64,000 nt of DNA from Ashinkailepas kermadecensis (taxonomy: Eukaryota > Arthropoda > Thecostraca > Neolepadidae). The stretch is from the NCBI GenBank assembly GCA_034440615.1, contig JAOTOM010005053.1, forward strand, positions 253,501-317,500, in the 5' to 3' direction. Every line of letters starts with the position of its first letter. The stretch's first letter is position 1. The notes below the pieces were generated by a model, which was given only the letters and a program-made list of their open reading frames with translations, was not told the origin of the DNA and did not search any database. Below, piece after piece: positions 11,336-23,067 of the stretch. The translations under genes were made by a program, and so were the position numbers.

Positions 11336-11902
11336 TCGACAGGGAGGAGATGGGAGTTGGGAGGAGTTTGTAATTGTTGAGTGTGTTATGCAATAGCAAG
11401 TGAGTCTCTTATTAAGTCTAAACGCTTTATAACTTTATATAGGGTGTACCTAGCAGTGGATTCAGCACCTTCCTTCGGGATGTGATACTGATGAGATTGT
11501 CTATGGTAGCACAATGGGTATGATTGGAGGAGTTTGTAATTGTTGAGTGTATTATGCAATAGCAAGTGAGTCTCTTATTAAGTCTGAACGCTTTACGAAT
11601 TTGTGTGGGGTGTGCCTAGCACTGGATTCGGCACCTTCCTTCGGGATGTGATGCTGATGAGATTGTATATGGTGGCACGATGGGTATGATGGGAGGAGCT
11701 TGTGATTGTTGAGGGTGTTATGCGGTAGCAAGTGAGTGGTGCTAGATTGGCTGGGGTATATAGCTTCCTAGGAACTTGGGATAAGGGATTGATTGGGGTG
11801 AGAGTATATACATTTCTAGTACCTTTTCTAGATAGGCTTAACCCAGATGGGCCCCTGTGGCTCTTATTAAGCCTTAATACTTTATGACATTATGACTTTA
11901 TG
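9560..11902 (+). mobile_element. CR1-type LINE, 5'-truncated
   Basis: This LINE remnant keeps the reverse transcriptase, the C-terminal region and the whole 3' UTR. The apurinic endonuclease domain and everything upstream are missing. The 3' UTR holds a roughly 165-bp repeat in two clear copies and a third partial one (starting near 11360, 11525 and 11690). The element ends in the phrase CCCAGATGGGCCCCTGTGGC, then ACTTTATGA-like repeats, as expected of CR1-group 3' ends. The same 3' terminus recurs at 48561-48607. RT motifs favour CR1 (or a close relative) over RTE or R2. Confidence 0.9.
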
Positions 11903-12646
11903 AATCGGGGTATTGCGTAAGACCGTAGGTGATACAGGGGAATTTAGGTATTCTGGAACGGGGAGGACACTGGTCGGAAAGGTCGTCACTGATTTTGAGG
12001 ATTTTGTGTGGCGGGTGTGGGGATGCAATCGAGCGTTCCGCACGGCTTGTTCCAGTCGAAGATGCGCCGCATCTCCAGCGAGGGGGCCAGAATCCCTCAG
12101 TCCCCTCCCCTCCCCGAGATGCGCTAGCGATGACATGTTGGAATACAGAGTCACGTAACATCACGTCCCCCCCGCACCCCCTGTGTAATATCACAATTGC
12201 GAACCGAGAAACGCTCAACTGTAATGGCAGACATGGCGTAGTAAGCAACTGAGCAATAACATTGCGTAAAATATTATTACAAATTATGACGTAAGTCACA
12301 TTATGACGCAGCCACACCGCACAATTGCAATCATAAGTGCATGACACGTGACATCTTTGTGGGCAGTGCTTTTAGTTCAGAGCATAGCAAGCGCATTGTA
12401 CATATAAATGAAGGACACCACTGCTCATGAGTAAACACAATGCAGCTGTTTTCGCCGCACATCCGTCACAAACAATACAGCCGACGGACGATGTGTGCTG
12501 AGCTCAAATGACGTCACACGTTTGTGATGCACTGGGACGTGTTGACCACCCTAGACGAGGAATCGGCTCGCAAGAGAACTTCGATATGTCAACAACGCGA
12601 AACCGCATTTACAAGCATGTGCACTTTTAAGTATTCCGTGATGTTT
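11903..12646. other. Non-coding, CRE/E-box-rich
   Basis: No gene recognised. The interval contains several CACGT, TGACGT and TTATGAC words (about 12155-12350) and TGACGTCA at 12510, which could be promoter-like. No TATA or initiator arrangement is convincing. Confidence 0.35.
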
Positions 12647-14168
12647 GGCACTGATCTGTCTACTAGTGTATGGATGGAGTATTGGTGGTGGTGGTGGCGT
12701 TTGGCACTGATATGTCTACTAGTGTATGGATGGAGTATTGGTGGTGGGGGTGGCGTTTGGCACTGATATGTCTACTAGTGTATGGATGGAGTATTGGTGG
12801 TAGTGGTGGCGTTTGGCACTATTGATCTGTCTACTAGTGTATGGATGGAATATTGGTGGTGGGGGTGGCGTTTGGCACTGATATGTCTACTAGTGTATGG
12901 ATGGAGTATTGGTGGTGGTGGTGGCGTTTGGCTGTGTGATGATATGTCTACTAGTGTATGGATGGAGTATTGGTGGTGGTGGTGGCGTTTGGCACTGATC
13001 TGTCTACTAGTGTATGGATGGAATATTGGTGGTGGTGGTGGCGTTTGGCGCTGATATGTCTACTAGTGTATGGATGGAATATTGGTGGTGGGGGTGGCAT
13101 TTGGCACTGATATGTCTACTAGTGTATGGATGGAGTATTGGTGGTGGTGGTGGCGTTTGGCACTGATCTGTCTACTAGTGTATGGATGGAATATTGGTGG
13201 TGGTGGTGGCGTTTGGCGCTGATATGTCTACTAGTGTATGGATGGAGTATTGGTGGTGGGGGTGGCGTTTGGCACTGATATGTCTACTAGTGTATGGATG
13301 GAATATTGGTGGTGGGGGGTGGCGTTTGGCACTGATATGTCTACTAGTGTATGGATGGAATATTGGTGGTGGGGGTGGCGTTTGGCACTGATATGTCTAC
13401 TAGTGTATGGATGGAGTATTGGTGGTGGTGGTGGCGTTTGGCACTGATATGTCTACTAGTGTATGGATGGAGTATTGGTGGTGGGGGTGGCGTTTGGCAC
13501 TGATATGTCTACTAGTGTATGGATGGAGTATTGGTGGTGGTGGTGGCGTTTGGCACTGATATGTCTACTAGTGTATGGATGGAGTATTGGTGGTGGGGAT
13601 GGCGTTTGGCACTGATATGTCTACTAGTGTATGGATGGAGTATTGGTGGTGGTGGTGGCGTTTGGCACTGATATGTCTACTAGTGTATGGATGGAGTATT
13701 GGTGGTGGGGGTGGCGTTTGGCACTGATATGTCTACCAGTGTATGGATGGAGTATTGGTGGTGGTGGTGGCGTTTGGCACTGATATGTCTACTAGTGTAT
13801 GGATGGAGTATTGGTGGTGGTGGTGGCGTTTGGCACTGATATGTCTACTAGTGTATGGATGGAATATTGGTGGTGGGGGTGGCGTTTGGCACTGATATGT
13901 CTACTAGTGTATGGATGGAGTATTGGTGGTGGTGGTGGCGTTTGGCACTGATATGTCTACTAGTGTATGGATGGAATATTGGTGGTGGGGGTGGCGTTTG
14001 GCACTGATATGTCTACTAGTTATGGATGGAGTATTGGTGGTGGTGGTGGCGTTTGGCGCTGATATGTCTACTAGTGTATGGATGGAGTATTGGTGGTGGG
14101 GGTGGCGTTTGGCACTGATATGTCTACTAGTGTATGGATGGAGTATTGGTGGTGGGGGTGGCGTTTGC
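12647..14168. repeat. 56-bp satellite, about 27 copies with dimeric order
   Basis: The unit runs GCACTGATATGTCTACTAGT then GTATGGATGGAGTATTGG then a G/T-rich end. Units ending GGTGGTGGTGG and GGTGGGGGTGG alternate through much of the array, which suggests a 112-bp higher-order unit. Copies near 12820 and 12932 have small insertions. Frames through it (Trp/Gly-rich) are artefacts. Confidence 0.95.
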
Positions 14169-14561
14169 GCAGCACCTAAGAGCTGGCTGTGAGCACCAAC
14201 CAGCTTTTCGAAGATCACCATTGCTGCCTATGGGGATGTGTGGAAAACTACCACCAAGAAACCACCCAGGTCATGCAAAAGCACCACCTGTAATTCTCGG
14301 AAAACTTTCGAAACACCCACTATTGCACTTGTCTGAAAATCGCGGCGTTGGCCAGAGCACCGTTTGTTGAGGCTGCGCAGGTCATGGATCAGTTGCAGTG
14401 ATATTGAATCGAATTCGGTTGCAGACAGGTGCGGAGGGCGGAGCTTAGAGCGCATTCGATAGGGTCGGAACAGCGAGGGGGCGGAGTCAGTGCCTGTTTG
14501 TTTTTGTCATTGGTGCCAATACCACATTGCCGAAGACTTTGCTGCCGGTAGCCGCGCACGT

Positions 14562-14640
14562 GCCGCCATCGCCGTGACGTCACCATCGCCGTGACATCAG
14601 CGTCGCCGTGACGACACCGTCGCCGGCTGTGGACGCAGGT
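14562..14640. repeat. CGCCGTGACGTCACCAT repeat
   Basis: About four imperfect copies of CGCCGTGACGTCACCAT. The CRE palindrome TGACGTCA is intact in the first. Confidence 0.65.
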
Positions 14641-14724
14641 GCGTGGGAGATGACGTCACACTGGGGCTCATCAGCGTCACGTGACCGTCACGTGACGAGG
14701 CCGCGAGGTTGCAGGCCGCGGCTG

Positions 14725-14960
14725 CGGCGTGCTACAGCGTGCTACACCGTGCTACGGCAGGCTAAAGCGTGCTACAGTGCGCTGCGGTGTGCTACGGCAT
14801 GCTACGGCGTGCTATAGCGCTAGTTAGTAGTTCTTTTTTACTTTAGGTCGCGTTGACAACTATGGCCATATTGCACCCGGCGTGCTATAGCGTGCTACAG
14901 CGTGCTGTTGCTGCTACGGCGGGCTGCGGCGTGCTACGGCGTACTGTGGCGGTGCAGTTG
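14725..14960. repeat. 10-bp GCGTGCTACA repeat in two blocks
   Basis: Blocks at 14725-14820 and 14878-14955 are built of GCGTGCTACA/GCGTGCTACG decamers, separated by about 57 bp of other sequence. Confidence 0.85.
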
Positions 14961-15382
14961 ACCACGTCTACGGCGTGGCCGCTGCGGTCAGCCTATGTCA
15001 TCCCGCCAGGCCTACCACACTATTGGCGCCAAATCAGCGCGCCAAACACGCTCCGCTTCACCACTGGGCAGCGGTGAGTCCAACACCGCTGGGTGACGCC
15101 TCTCCGCGGGGCGAGCGCTGTCTGGGTGGGTGCAGGGTGCACGTGGGTGCGTCCGGCAACGGTGCGGGCGGCACCGGCACCCGTCACGGCCCGTCACGAC
15201 GCGTCACGGCCGTCACGACGCGATGCGCGATCACGTACCCGCCACCGGTCCCGTGCTGCGTCGGAGGCTTTGTGCGTGGCCTGTCGGGGCTGGGCCGGCA
15301 CCTGCCCGCCACAACCCGCATTGTTGCCCCGGTTCGACACGGCGGCCGCGTGAGTTCCCCAGTCAACCGCTGGTATAGCGTC

Positions 15383-15385
<3 letters not shown>

Positions 15386-15465
<80 letters not shown>
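15386..15465. repeat. (GA)n microsatellite
   Basis: About 39 uninterrupted GA dinucleotides, ending in a short imperfect AGATAGAGAGAAG. Confidence 0.98.
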
Positions 15466-15471
<6 letters not shown>

Positions 15472-15484
15472 GAAGAAAATATAA

Positions 15485-15620
15485 GGCGAGAGCGAGAGCG
15501 GAGGCGAGGCGAGGCGAGGCGAGGCGAGGCGAGGCGAGAGCGAGGCGAGGCGAGGAGGCGAGAGCGAGGCGAGAGCGAGGCGAGAGCGAGAGCGAGAGCG
15601 AGAGCGAGAGCGAGAGAGAA
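15485..15620. repeat. (GAGGC)n/(GAGAGC)n tract
   Basis: Purine-rich tandem words GAGGC and GAGAGC. Together with the GA tract this gives about 240 bp of strongly strand-biased purine sequence. Confidence 0.9.
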
Positions 15621-15694
15621 AGAGAGAACACAGCATTGTTTCCTTGTTAGGTGTGCATCGGTAGAACACGACGGAGAAATGTCCCGTGAAGATG

Positions 15695-15795
15695 CGTTCC
15701 GTGACGTTAATGTTCCGTGATGTTCCGGTCTGTGATGTTCCGTTGTGTGATGTTCCATTCTGTGATGTTCCGGTCTGCGATGTTAACGTTCCGTT
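15695..15795. repeat. GTGATGTTCCG repeat
   Basis: Six imperfect copies of TGTGATGTTCCGGTC-like units of about 17 bp. Confidence 0.75.
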
Positions 15796-16841
15796 TCAAC
15801 CCTTTCGAATAGGTCCGAACCTGGCGATGTAGCCTCGCGCAACTGTTTCAATTCACATCATTTTTTAGTACCAACAAAGCTACCATTTGCTGGCATATCT
15901 GACAGAGCGAAGGAAGACCTGCACATGAAGGAACTTATCTGCCATACCCAACTGCAACATAAATATTGCAACATACGCCACACACAATTATTGGAGTATA
16001 ATCCCGCAATCTTTTGGTTAGTTATTCGGGTTTGTTTGGGGCCGCATCGGCTGCAGAGGTTATGCAGCCCCCCCCCACCACCACCACACACACACACCAA
16101 TCTGACGGTTGAGGGATGCATACCCCCCCCCCCCTTGGCGCAGCCTATGCACGAATGGCCAGCACCGCTAACTCGCGCAGAGTTCACCAGTAAGGTCACC
16201 GGTTGCCACTAACCCGATGAAATGAAACCCCTCGCCCTCCGATTCACCCATATGACATCTTGATTGATTTTTTAAAAGCTTTCGAATGGCGTCCTCGTTC
16301 TATCCGTTCACCCACACCACAGAGACTGTCTGTCTGCCAACATGTATGTGTCTGTAGTCTTTACTCCACTCTTTCAGTCCTCGCCATCATCATCATCAGA
16401 TATGTATTTCATTGATGACATACCGATCGTAATTCGGATTCGTACTCCGACTGCCGTCTCACAACTCGGTGTTGCAGCGACTAAGTGCCTCCTCTTGTCT
16501 GTCTGTCTGTCCGTCTGGGTTGTATGTCGGTCGGTATCGCGCCATACACCGTTGGTGGAGAGCCGGTAGTGGCTGCGGAACACGAGAGTTCGCTGCTGCT
16601 GCCGGCACGAGGTGAACCACGGGCGTAACGATGTCTGCTCAAGGTTTACGAGCTCGCCGTGGCTGCCCTGTCATGGCGGCCATCTCCCGAGCGGAGGTAC
16701 TCCGGCCAGTTCCGCACGTTAGCTCAGCAAACGTATCGAGGCCATGGTTGGCCAGCTCAGGACAATGATTTATACGGCCGCACCCTGGTCATGATCGCAT
16801 GTATAGTATATGGTATAGTATAGATCGTATGTATAGTATGT
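15796..16841. other. Non-coding DNA with homopolymer C runs
   Basis: No gene recognised. Poly-C runs lie at 16069-16077 and 16122-16134, and a (GTCT)n stretch is near 16495-16512. Confidence 0.4.

Positions 16842-16890
<49 letters not shown>
16842..16890. repeat. (TA)n microsatellite
   Basis: About 24 TA dinucleotides inside a wider TATAGTATA-rich tract (16800-17015). Confidence 0.97.
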
Positions 16891-16891
<1 letters not shown>

Positions 16892-17693
16892 CTACGTAGT
16901 ATATATTAAAGTATAACATATCACATAATACATAGTTATATGGTGCATAGCATGTGTATAGTAAATACTTCAATAGAATATGGTATAGTGCAAATCGTAT
17001 GTTTTATGTATATATTCTGCGGCCGTATGTATGATCCGGTGCATTGAGCTCACTACTACCAGATCAGCCAATTAGAGCAGGGAATACATATCATTTCAGA
17101 AATACATGTCTACCTAATAAAGACCTTCCAGCTCGTTAAAACTTGAAGCGCATCACGATTTTTGTCTGTGCGAAGCAGAGGCGGATCCAGGAATTTTGAT
17201 GCGGGAGCTCGTCTGAAGGAGCATCGTTTCTCCACGGAGTGGCGTCAACGATTGAGGAAATTTCGAGGATTTGGGCGCTCACAAATGTCTGGAGGGACAC
17301 CATCTCCACACAGAGGGTCACCTTCGGCTGAAAAAGTAAAACAGAAGGGGAGGGCGGTGAGATGCAAGCCCGAACCGGACTGATTTGCTGTTCGCTCGCT
17401 GCTTTTTTATTATGACATGCATGACCACCGTTGTAACTGTTGTGTGATTTTGACCTTTCCTGCCCTGCTGTTCTATTATATTAACGCGAGGTTGTAATAG
17501 CTACAAGTTCATTGTGGATTGCATCAATACAAGCATATCTCTATCTGTATCTGCGTCGAGCGTCTCGGAGAGTGCCCTTTTCTGTCAGAGGGGCGCAGCA
17601 TTCCACGACGGCACATTCTCCCTGTGTCCTCGCCCCCTTGAGAATACAGGAACTCTTCGATTCGCCTCTACTGCGAAGGTCACGGCGACGGCA

Positions 17694-17782
17694 TCCGGAC
17701 ACAATCCGGTTGTATTCAGCTGCATGACCTGCTGTCGCTGCCACCGCTGCGGCTACGGAAGGTCGGTCAGGTGACGCCCACT
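17694..17782 (-). repeat. Single inverted copy of the 70-bp array unit
   Basis: The reverse complement contains one CTGGCTCAGTGGGCGTCACC unit, continuing through CCGCAGCGGTGGCAGCGAC and CAGCTGAATACAACCGGATT to TGTCCGGAT. The same unit and the same distal flank form the right edge of the 16-copy array at 18275-19445. This locus is the unexpanded form of that element. Confidence 0.9.
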
Positions 17783-18274
17783 GAGCCAGGATCTATGTAA
17801 GACAGAAAAAGCTTCTCCGGAGGAAAGTGAAAACTTCAGGCGAGGGTAATGTCAGATCAAGACCTCAACCAAAGATAAATTCTTCTTTGGGCTGAAGTGG
17901 ACCTGAGCTCTGAGATTCCCATGCACAAGCTCATGTCTTCACACGTACAAGCTGTAATCTTCCCACGTACAAGAGCGCGGGCACCAGTGCTGACTGCGGA
18001 GGAGGGGACAATTTTCCAGCAATCTGCATGCGAAGAGCGTTTGGGGCTGCACAGAACGGGGCCAGAACGGGGTGCTTTACAGGTTTGTCCGCTGCAGAGG
18101 CGTTGGGGGCGGAGCAGGATAGTGGCGCAGGAACGTGACTGGACTTCCGGGTACTGCGAACGACACAAGTGCAATTGCTGCGGCCAAAGTACTCACTCAT
18201 GAAACGAGGCGAACGACGCAGCTATGCAACAAGGGGACTGAAAGTACGAGGGATTCTCTTGGACCAAAACCCAA

Positions 18275-19445
18275 CGATATTCTTCGCAGATCACGCCCCT
18301 GGCTCAGTGGGCGTCAGCTGACCGACCTTCCGCAGCCGCAGCGGTGGCAGCGACCGCAGATCACGCAGCTGGCTCAGTGGGCGTCACCTGACCGACCTTC
18401 CGTAGCCGCAGCGGTGGCAGCGACCGCAGATCACGCCCCTGGCTCAGTGGGCGTCACCTGACCGACCTTCCGCAGCCGCAGCGGTGACAGCGACCGCAGA
18501 TCACGCAGCTGGCTCAGTGGGCGTCACCTGACCGACCTTCCGCAGCCGCAGCGGTGGCAGCGACCGCAGATCACGCCCCTGGCTCAGTGGGCGTCAGCTG
18601 ACCGACCTTCCGTAGCCGCAGCGGTGGCAGCGACCGCAGATCACGCAGCTGGCTCAGTGGGCGTCACCTGACCGACCTTCCGCAGCCGCAGCGGTGGCAG
18701 CGACCGCAGATCACGCCCCTGGCTCAGTGGGCGTCACCTGACCGACCTTCCGCAGCCGCAGCGGTGGCAGCGACCGCAGATCACGCAGCTGGCTCAGTGG
18801 GCGTCACCTGACCGACCTTCCGCAGCCGCAGCGGTGGCAGCGACCACAGATCACGCAGCTGGCTCAGTGGGCGTCACCTGACCGACCTTCCGCAGCCGCA
18901 GCGGTGGCAGCGACCGCAGATCACGCAGCTGGCTCAGTGGGCGTCACCTGACCGACCTTCCGTAGCCGCAGCGGTGGCAGCGACCACAGATCACGCAGCT
19001 GGCTCAGTGGGCGTCACCTGACCGACCTTCCGCAGCCGCAGCGGTGGCAGCGACCGCAGATCACGCAGCTGGCTCAGTGGGCGTCACCTGACCGACCTTC
19101 CGCAGCCGCAGCGGTGGCAGCGACCACAGATCACGCAGCTGGCTCAGTGGGCGTCACCTGACCGACCTTCCGCAGCCGCAGCGGTGGCAGCGACCGCAGA
19201 TCACGCCCCTGGCTCAGTGGGCGTCACCTGACCGACCTTCCGCAGCCGCAGCGGTGGCAGCGACCGCAGATCACGCAGCTGGCTCAGTGGGCGTCACCTG
19301 ACCGACCTTCCGTAGCCGCAGCGGTGGCAGCGACCACAGATCACGCAGCTGGCTCAGTGGGCGTCACCTGACCGACCTTCCGCAGCCGCAGCGGTGGCAG
19401 CGACCGCAGATCACGCAGCTGAATACAACCGGATTGTGTCCGGAT
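18275..19445. repeat. 70-bp minisatellite, about 16 copies, inside a dispersed element
   Basis: The unit is TCACGCAGCTGGCTCAGTGG then GCGTCACCTGACCGACCTTC then CGCAGCCGCAGCGGTGGCAG then CGACCGCAGA (70 bp). CAGCT and CCCCT variants alternate in the left half, forming a 140-bp order, while CAGCT dominates to the right. The right flank CAGCTGAATACAACCGGATT TGTCCGGAT is shared with the inverted single copy at 17694-17782. Confidence 0.95.
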
Positions 19446-20392
19446 GCTGTTCGCCTTAGAACTGTGTCCTCTGCCCGGGTACACTTTTAGCACCTCCACC
19501 GGCGCCTCAAAACCCCGCTATATTGCGACCCACAGCGTCTCTGTGCTCGTATCGGATGTAAGGCTGAACCTTGTAGAAGCGCCACGCGGTGCTATTACAG
19601 CGTACATGTAGCACGGTGTTGTGTTATTACAAGTGTTGTTGCGTTGTTGTGCAACACAGTATAGGCGAGCTATGGATGGTCCATAACGCGTCCTAAACGT
19701 ACACCCCGGTCTGGCCGAATACCACTTTTTCACAGTGCCATACACCGGCACGTAGGCTCAAGTTGAAGGCGTTGCGTATTTCAAGCCGCAAGGTTCCTCC
19801 ACCTTCCCCACGCCACCGCGTGCTCTCCACTAACAATTGAAGTGCGGAAGTAGGAACACAGAGCGAGTAAGCTAGTTGTGCAGTGTTGTTCCATTTTCCG
19901 AACTGCAGGCGCTGTACGGCTCATAAGACACCGCCGCCGCACACACGGCCGGAAATGTGTGCAGCGCTTTGACACAATGACCGATTTACTCCACCTGTCG
20001 GCTGAACAATGAACTTTGTCCTGTGATCATTAAACAATGATCGAAATGGCTCATGTGGTTCCCTGGCGGACGTTGAACCTGCAGAGTCGACAGCTCGACT
20101 TTCGGTGATTCTAAGCTTAAATTCAATCAGTTAAGATGTTCCCAGCCGAACGAATCAGCGGTGTCGTTTCAGCCACTGTGGAGAACACCTTGCAAACATT
20201 GACCGTAGCCTTAAATAAGGGACATCCCTGGCCGTTAAAGAGAATCCGTGAAGTAAGGGAGAGCGTTGAACGTGTGCAGGGAAACACTGCGGCAACACCT
20301 GCGCCTGAAGCTCCAGCAACGTTCTAGCAACTCCGTCGTGGCCCCCACTGTAGCAATTGAGCAGCCCAGCAATAGCAGCCCAGCAATTCCGC
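19446..20392. other. Non-coding unique DNA
   Basis: No gene recognised on either strand. Short open frames (for example 20136-20327) carry no domain. Confidence 0.4.
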
Positions 20393-20577
20393 ACCACTGC
20401 ACCGCCTCAGCACCAATGGTGCACCGCTGCACTGCATCAGCACAAATTGCATACCGCTGCACTACATCAGTGCCAATGGTACACCACTGCAACGCATCAG
20501 CACCATTGGTGCACCACTGCACCGCCTCAGCGCCATTGGTGCACCACTACATCGCATCAGCACTATTTGTGCACCAC
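20393..20577. repeat. 30-bp minisatellite, about 6 copies
   Basis: The unit CACCACTGCACCGCATCAGC + ACCATTGGTG has about 15% divergence between copies. CCATTGGTG and CCAATGGTG variants add a small palindrome to the units. Confidence 0.9.
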
Positions 20578-20844
20578 ACCGTAACACAAGAGGAGTACTC
20601 GCCGCGGAGTCCGGAAATGATGTCGGAGGCAAACGTACAACGGGAAAACCAGGGTCACGAATATCGGCAAACAATGCGTTTTTTATGTGGTAAGCTAATA
20701 CAGAATGAACGGTGCCCCACCGTTATGAATATTATAATTGTTAATTAGGAATAACAATTGTGTTTACCCTTCAAATTCACACACTCATGGGAGATACGTT
20801 CTTCCGGCTCAGGGTCGCTCTAGTGTTGTCAGCCTGAACAGTCT

Positions 20845-21445
20845 CTGAGTCACACCTGGGTCACAATGTCATGCCTGGGTCACACTGTCACACCTGGGTC
20901 ACAATGTCACACCTGGGTCACAATGTCATGCCTGGGTCACAATGTCACGCCTGGGTCACAATGTCACACCTGTGTCACAATGTCACACTGGGTCACAATG
21001 TCACACTGGGTCACAATGTCACACCTGGGTCACAATGTCATGCCTGGGTCACAATGTCACGCCTGGGTCACAATGTCACACCTGGGTCACAATGTCACAC
21101 CTGGGTCACAATCTCACACCCGGGTCACAATGTCATGCCTGGGTCACACTGTCACACCTGGGTCACAATGTCATGCCTGGGTCACAATGTCACGCCTGGG
21201 TCACAATGTCACACCTGTGTCACAATGTCACACTGGGTCACAATGTCACACCTGGGTCACACTGTCACATCTGGGTCACAATTAGGTCACACCTGGATCA
21301 TGATGTCACACTTGGGTCACAAAGGCACACCTGGGTCACAATGACGCACCTTGGTCACAATGTCACAACTAGGTCACAATGTGGTCATACCTGGGTCACA
21401 ATGAGGTCACACCTGGGTCACAATGAGGTCACGCCTGGGTAACAC
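20845..21445. repeat. 19-bp minisatellite, about 31 copies
   Basis: The unit CACACCTGGGTCACAATGT has TGCCTGGG and 17-bp CACTGGGTC variants. A block of several units with the same variant order appears twice (from about 20866 and from about 21136), indicating block duplication of roughly 270 bp inside the array. Confidence 0.93.
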
Positions 21446-22413
21446 TCACCGACAAACCGCGTCGTCCGTCGGCTCCGGCTGCGGCCAGGTCGGGTCGGGT
21501 CGGGTCGGGTCAGTTCACGGTGGGCCACGCAGCGCCCACATTGCACCGGCCGCGCACCCGTCGCCGTCGCCGCCGCCACTGCCGCCCTGCAACTGCTGCC
21601 ACCGGCCGCGCGCAAATCTCAAGGTCACCGGCCGCTTCTGCGAATTTGGCGCGTTCATGACGACGGTGGTCCAGGTTGGAGTCGGTGCCGCTAGATGGCA
21701 GGCGTGGCCGGTCGTTTTCGTCGGCGCGCGCGGAAGACCAAGCGTGCGGTCGAGGCCGCCCGGGCGAAAATAGAATCTGGATGTTTAGTTCCATAGAATC
21801 TTGATTCGCGCGTTCGGAGCGGCAGCGATATTCAGCACGTGAGTCAGCTTCACGCTGCTCAGCTGTGTGCGCTAAAACGGTATATAGGTAATATGTTTAA
21901 TGCTTAACATGTGCAGGGGCGTTATATATACTTCAGAGGGAGTGTCCCATCAATGTTGGTTTCCCCCCCCACACAATAATTTCAACCCTTTATCATGGGA
22001 CCCCATGGAGTGTGCCCCCCCCTCCCCAATCCATTTGGACCTACCCATTGACTGCGTGTATTCTCCTCTCTCCGCAATGGTTTTCATAAATCAACACCCG
22101 TGATTATGTGACTGTAACACTGGACGCGGATGTCAACATCGGCTGTTCGCTGCAGGACACCTCGCGGCCGACACGCTGATCGAACGCCGTGGGACACGTC
22201 CGTGAAGCATGCGACTCGCAACAGAAAAACACCGCAACACGCGTGGCCCTCGACCTACCCCCCTACTGCATTATGTGCGTCCGAGATCGAGTCAACAGTT
22301 GTTTCCTGGCAGATTGTTGGTCGCCCGAACTTCCTCGAATGATAAACGTACTGGTAAAAGTAGACAGCGTTGGACATTTTCAGGGGTGTTTTGTCGGGGT
22401 TTGGGTTGGTACT
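21446..22413. other. Non-coding DNA
   Basis: No gene recognised. A short (GGTCG)n run lies at 21489-21511 and homopolymer C runs near 21964 and 22015. Confidence 0.4.
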
Positions 22414-23035
22414 CATACCAGGTTAAACGTTGCTGGGCTGCGGTAGTATAGTCGTATGAATAGCGCTAGTTTGTCCTGGGTGTTAGTTGGGGTGCAGATA
22501 TTCTTAATGTTGAGCTTGGGCGTTTTCTCATCATGTTTCCAGCCAGGGCTCATGGTGTTGCGATAGTAAGGATGGTGTGTTGTGCCCGTAGGGTTGGAAG
22601 CATGTATTTGTGCCATGCATGTGTCAAGTGCTCTCCTGATTTCTCCGTCTGTGCACGTAGGCTCTGATGACACTGACCTTGTGTCTGTCTGTACACGCAC
22701 GTTTGCCGCTAAGATACTTTCCGGTGTCGGTTGGTTTCCGGTAAACGTTTGTGGCGAAAACACCCGAGGATGTGGCGTTGCTAATGAATAGAAAAATGAG
22801 TTCGTTATCTACGTTCTTCTCTATGGTGAGAGTTGGCCACGATACGCTTTCCAGGCGGGACTGAAGGTTCTGGAGGGCGGATGTGTCAGCTATGTCGATC
22901 AGGACGTCATCTGCAGTATATGTGGGGGCTGTTGCTGGCTGACAGAACCTGGTGTTCAGCCCAACACATAAATGCTTGGGCAAGCAGCACGCCTAGGGGT
23001 CACCCCAGGGCAACTCCATCTGTTTGGTAGTAAAC

Positions 23036-23040
<5 letters not shown>
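22414..23040 (-). pseudogene. Penelope-like reverse transcriptase fragment
   Basis: Reading from high to low coordinates, the minus strand shows QTDGVALG followed by an in-frame stop and PLGVLLAQAFM (about 23020-22960), equivalent to the RT motif QxxGVAMGSPLGPxxAN. Next comes TYTADDVL in place of the catalytic YVDD (near 22915), then FATNVYRKPTDTGKYL (about 22740-22690), typical of the Penelope RT core. After a frameshift near 22660 the frame TCTDGEIRRALD ... NICTPTNTQDKLALFI ... FNLV (to 22414) completes the segment before the thumb/endonuclease linker. The GIY-YIG domain is absent. The stop, the frameshift and the changed catalytic site make it inactive. Its 5' edge abuts the TA microsatellite at 23041. 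Confidence 0.85.
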
Positions 23041-23066
<26 letters not shown>

Positions 23067-23067
23067 A
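23041..23067. repeat. (TA)n microsatellite
   Basis: About 13 TA units immediately at the truncated 5' edge of the Penelope fragment. Confidence 0.97.

Noticed and set aside
15194..15758. Arg/Ser-rich proteins of 131-169 residues
   Set aside because: Artefacts of the GA microsatellite and GAGGC tract.
20345..20580. His/Ala/Thr-rich secreted protein
   Set aside because: Produced by the 30-bp minisatellite in overlapping frames.
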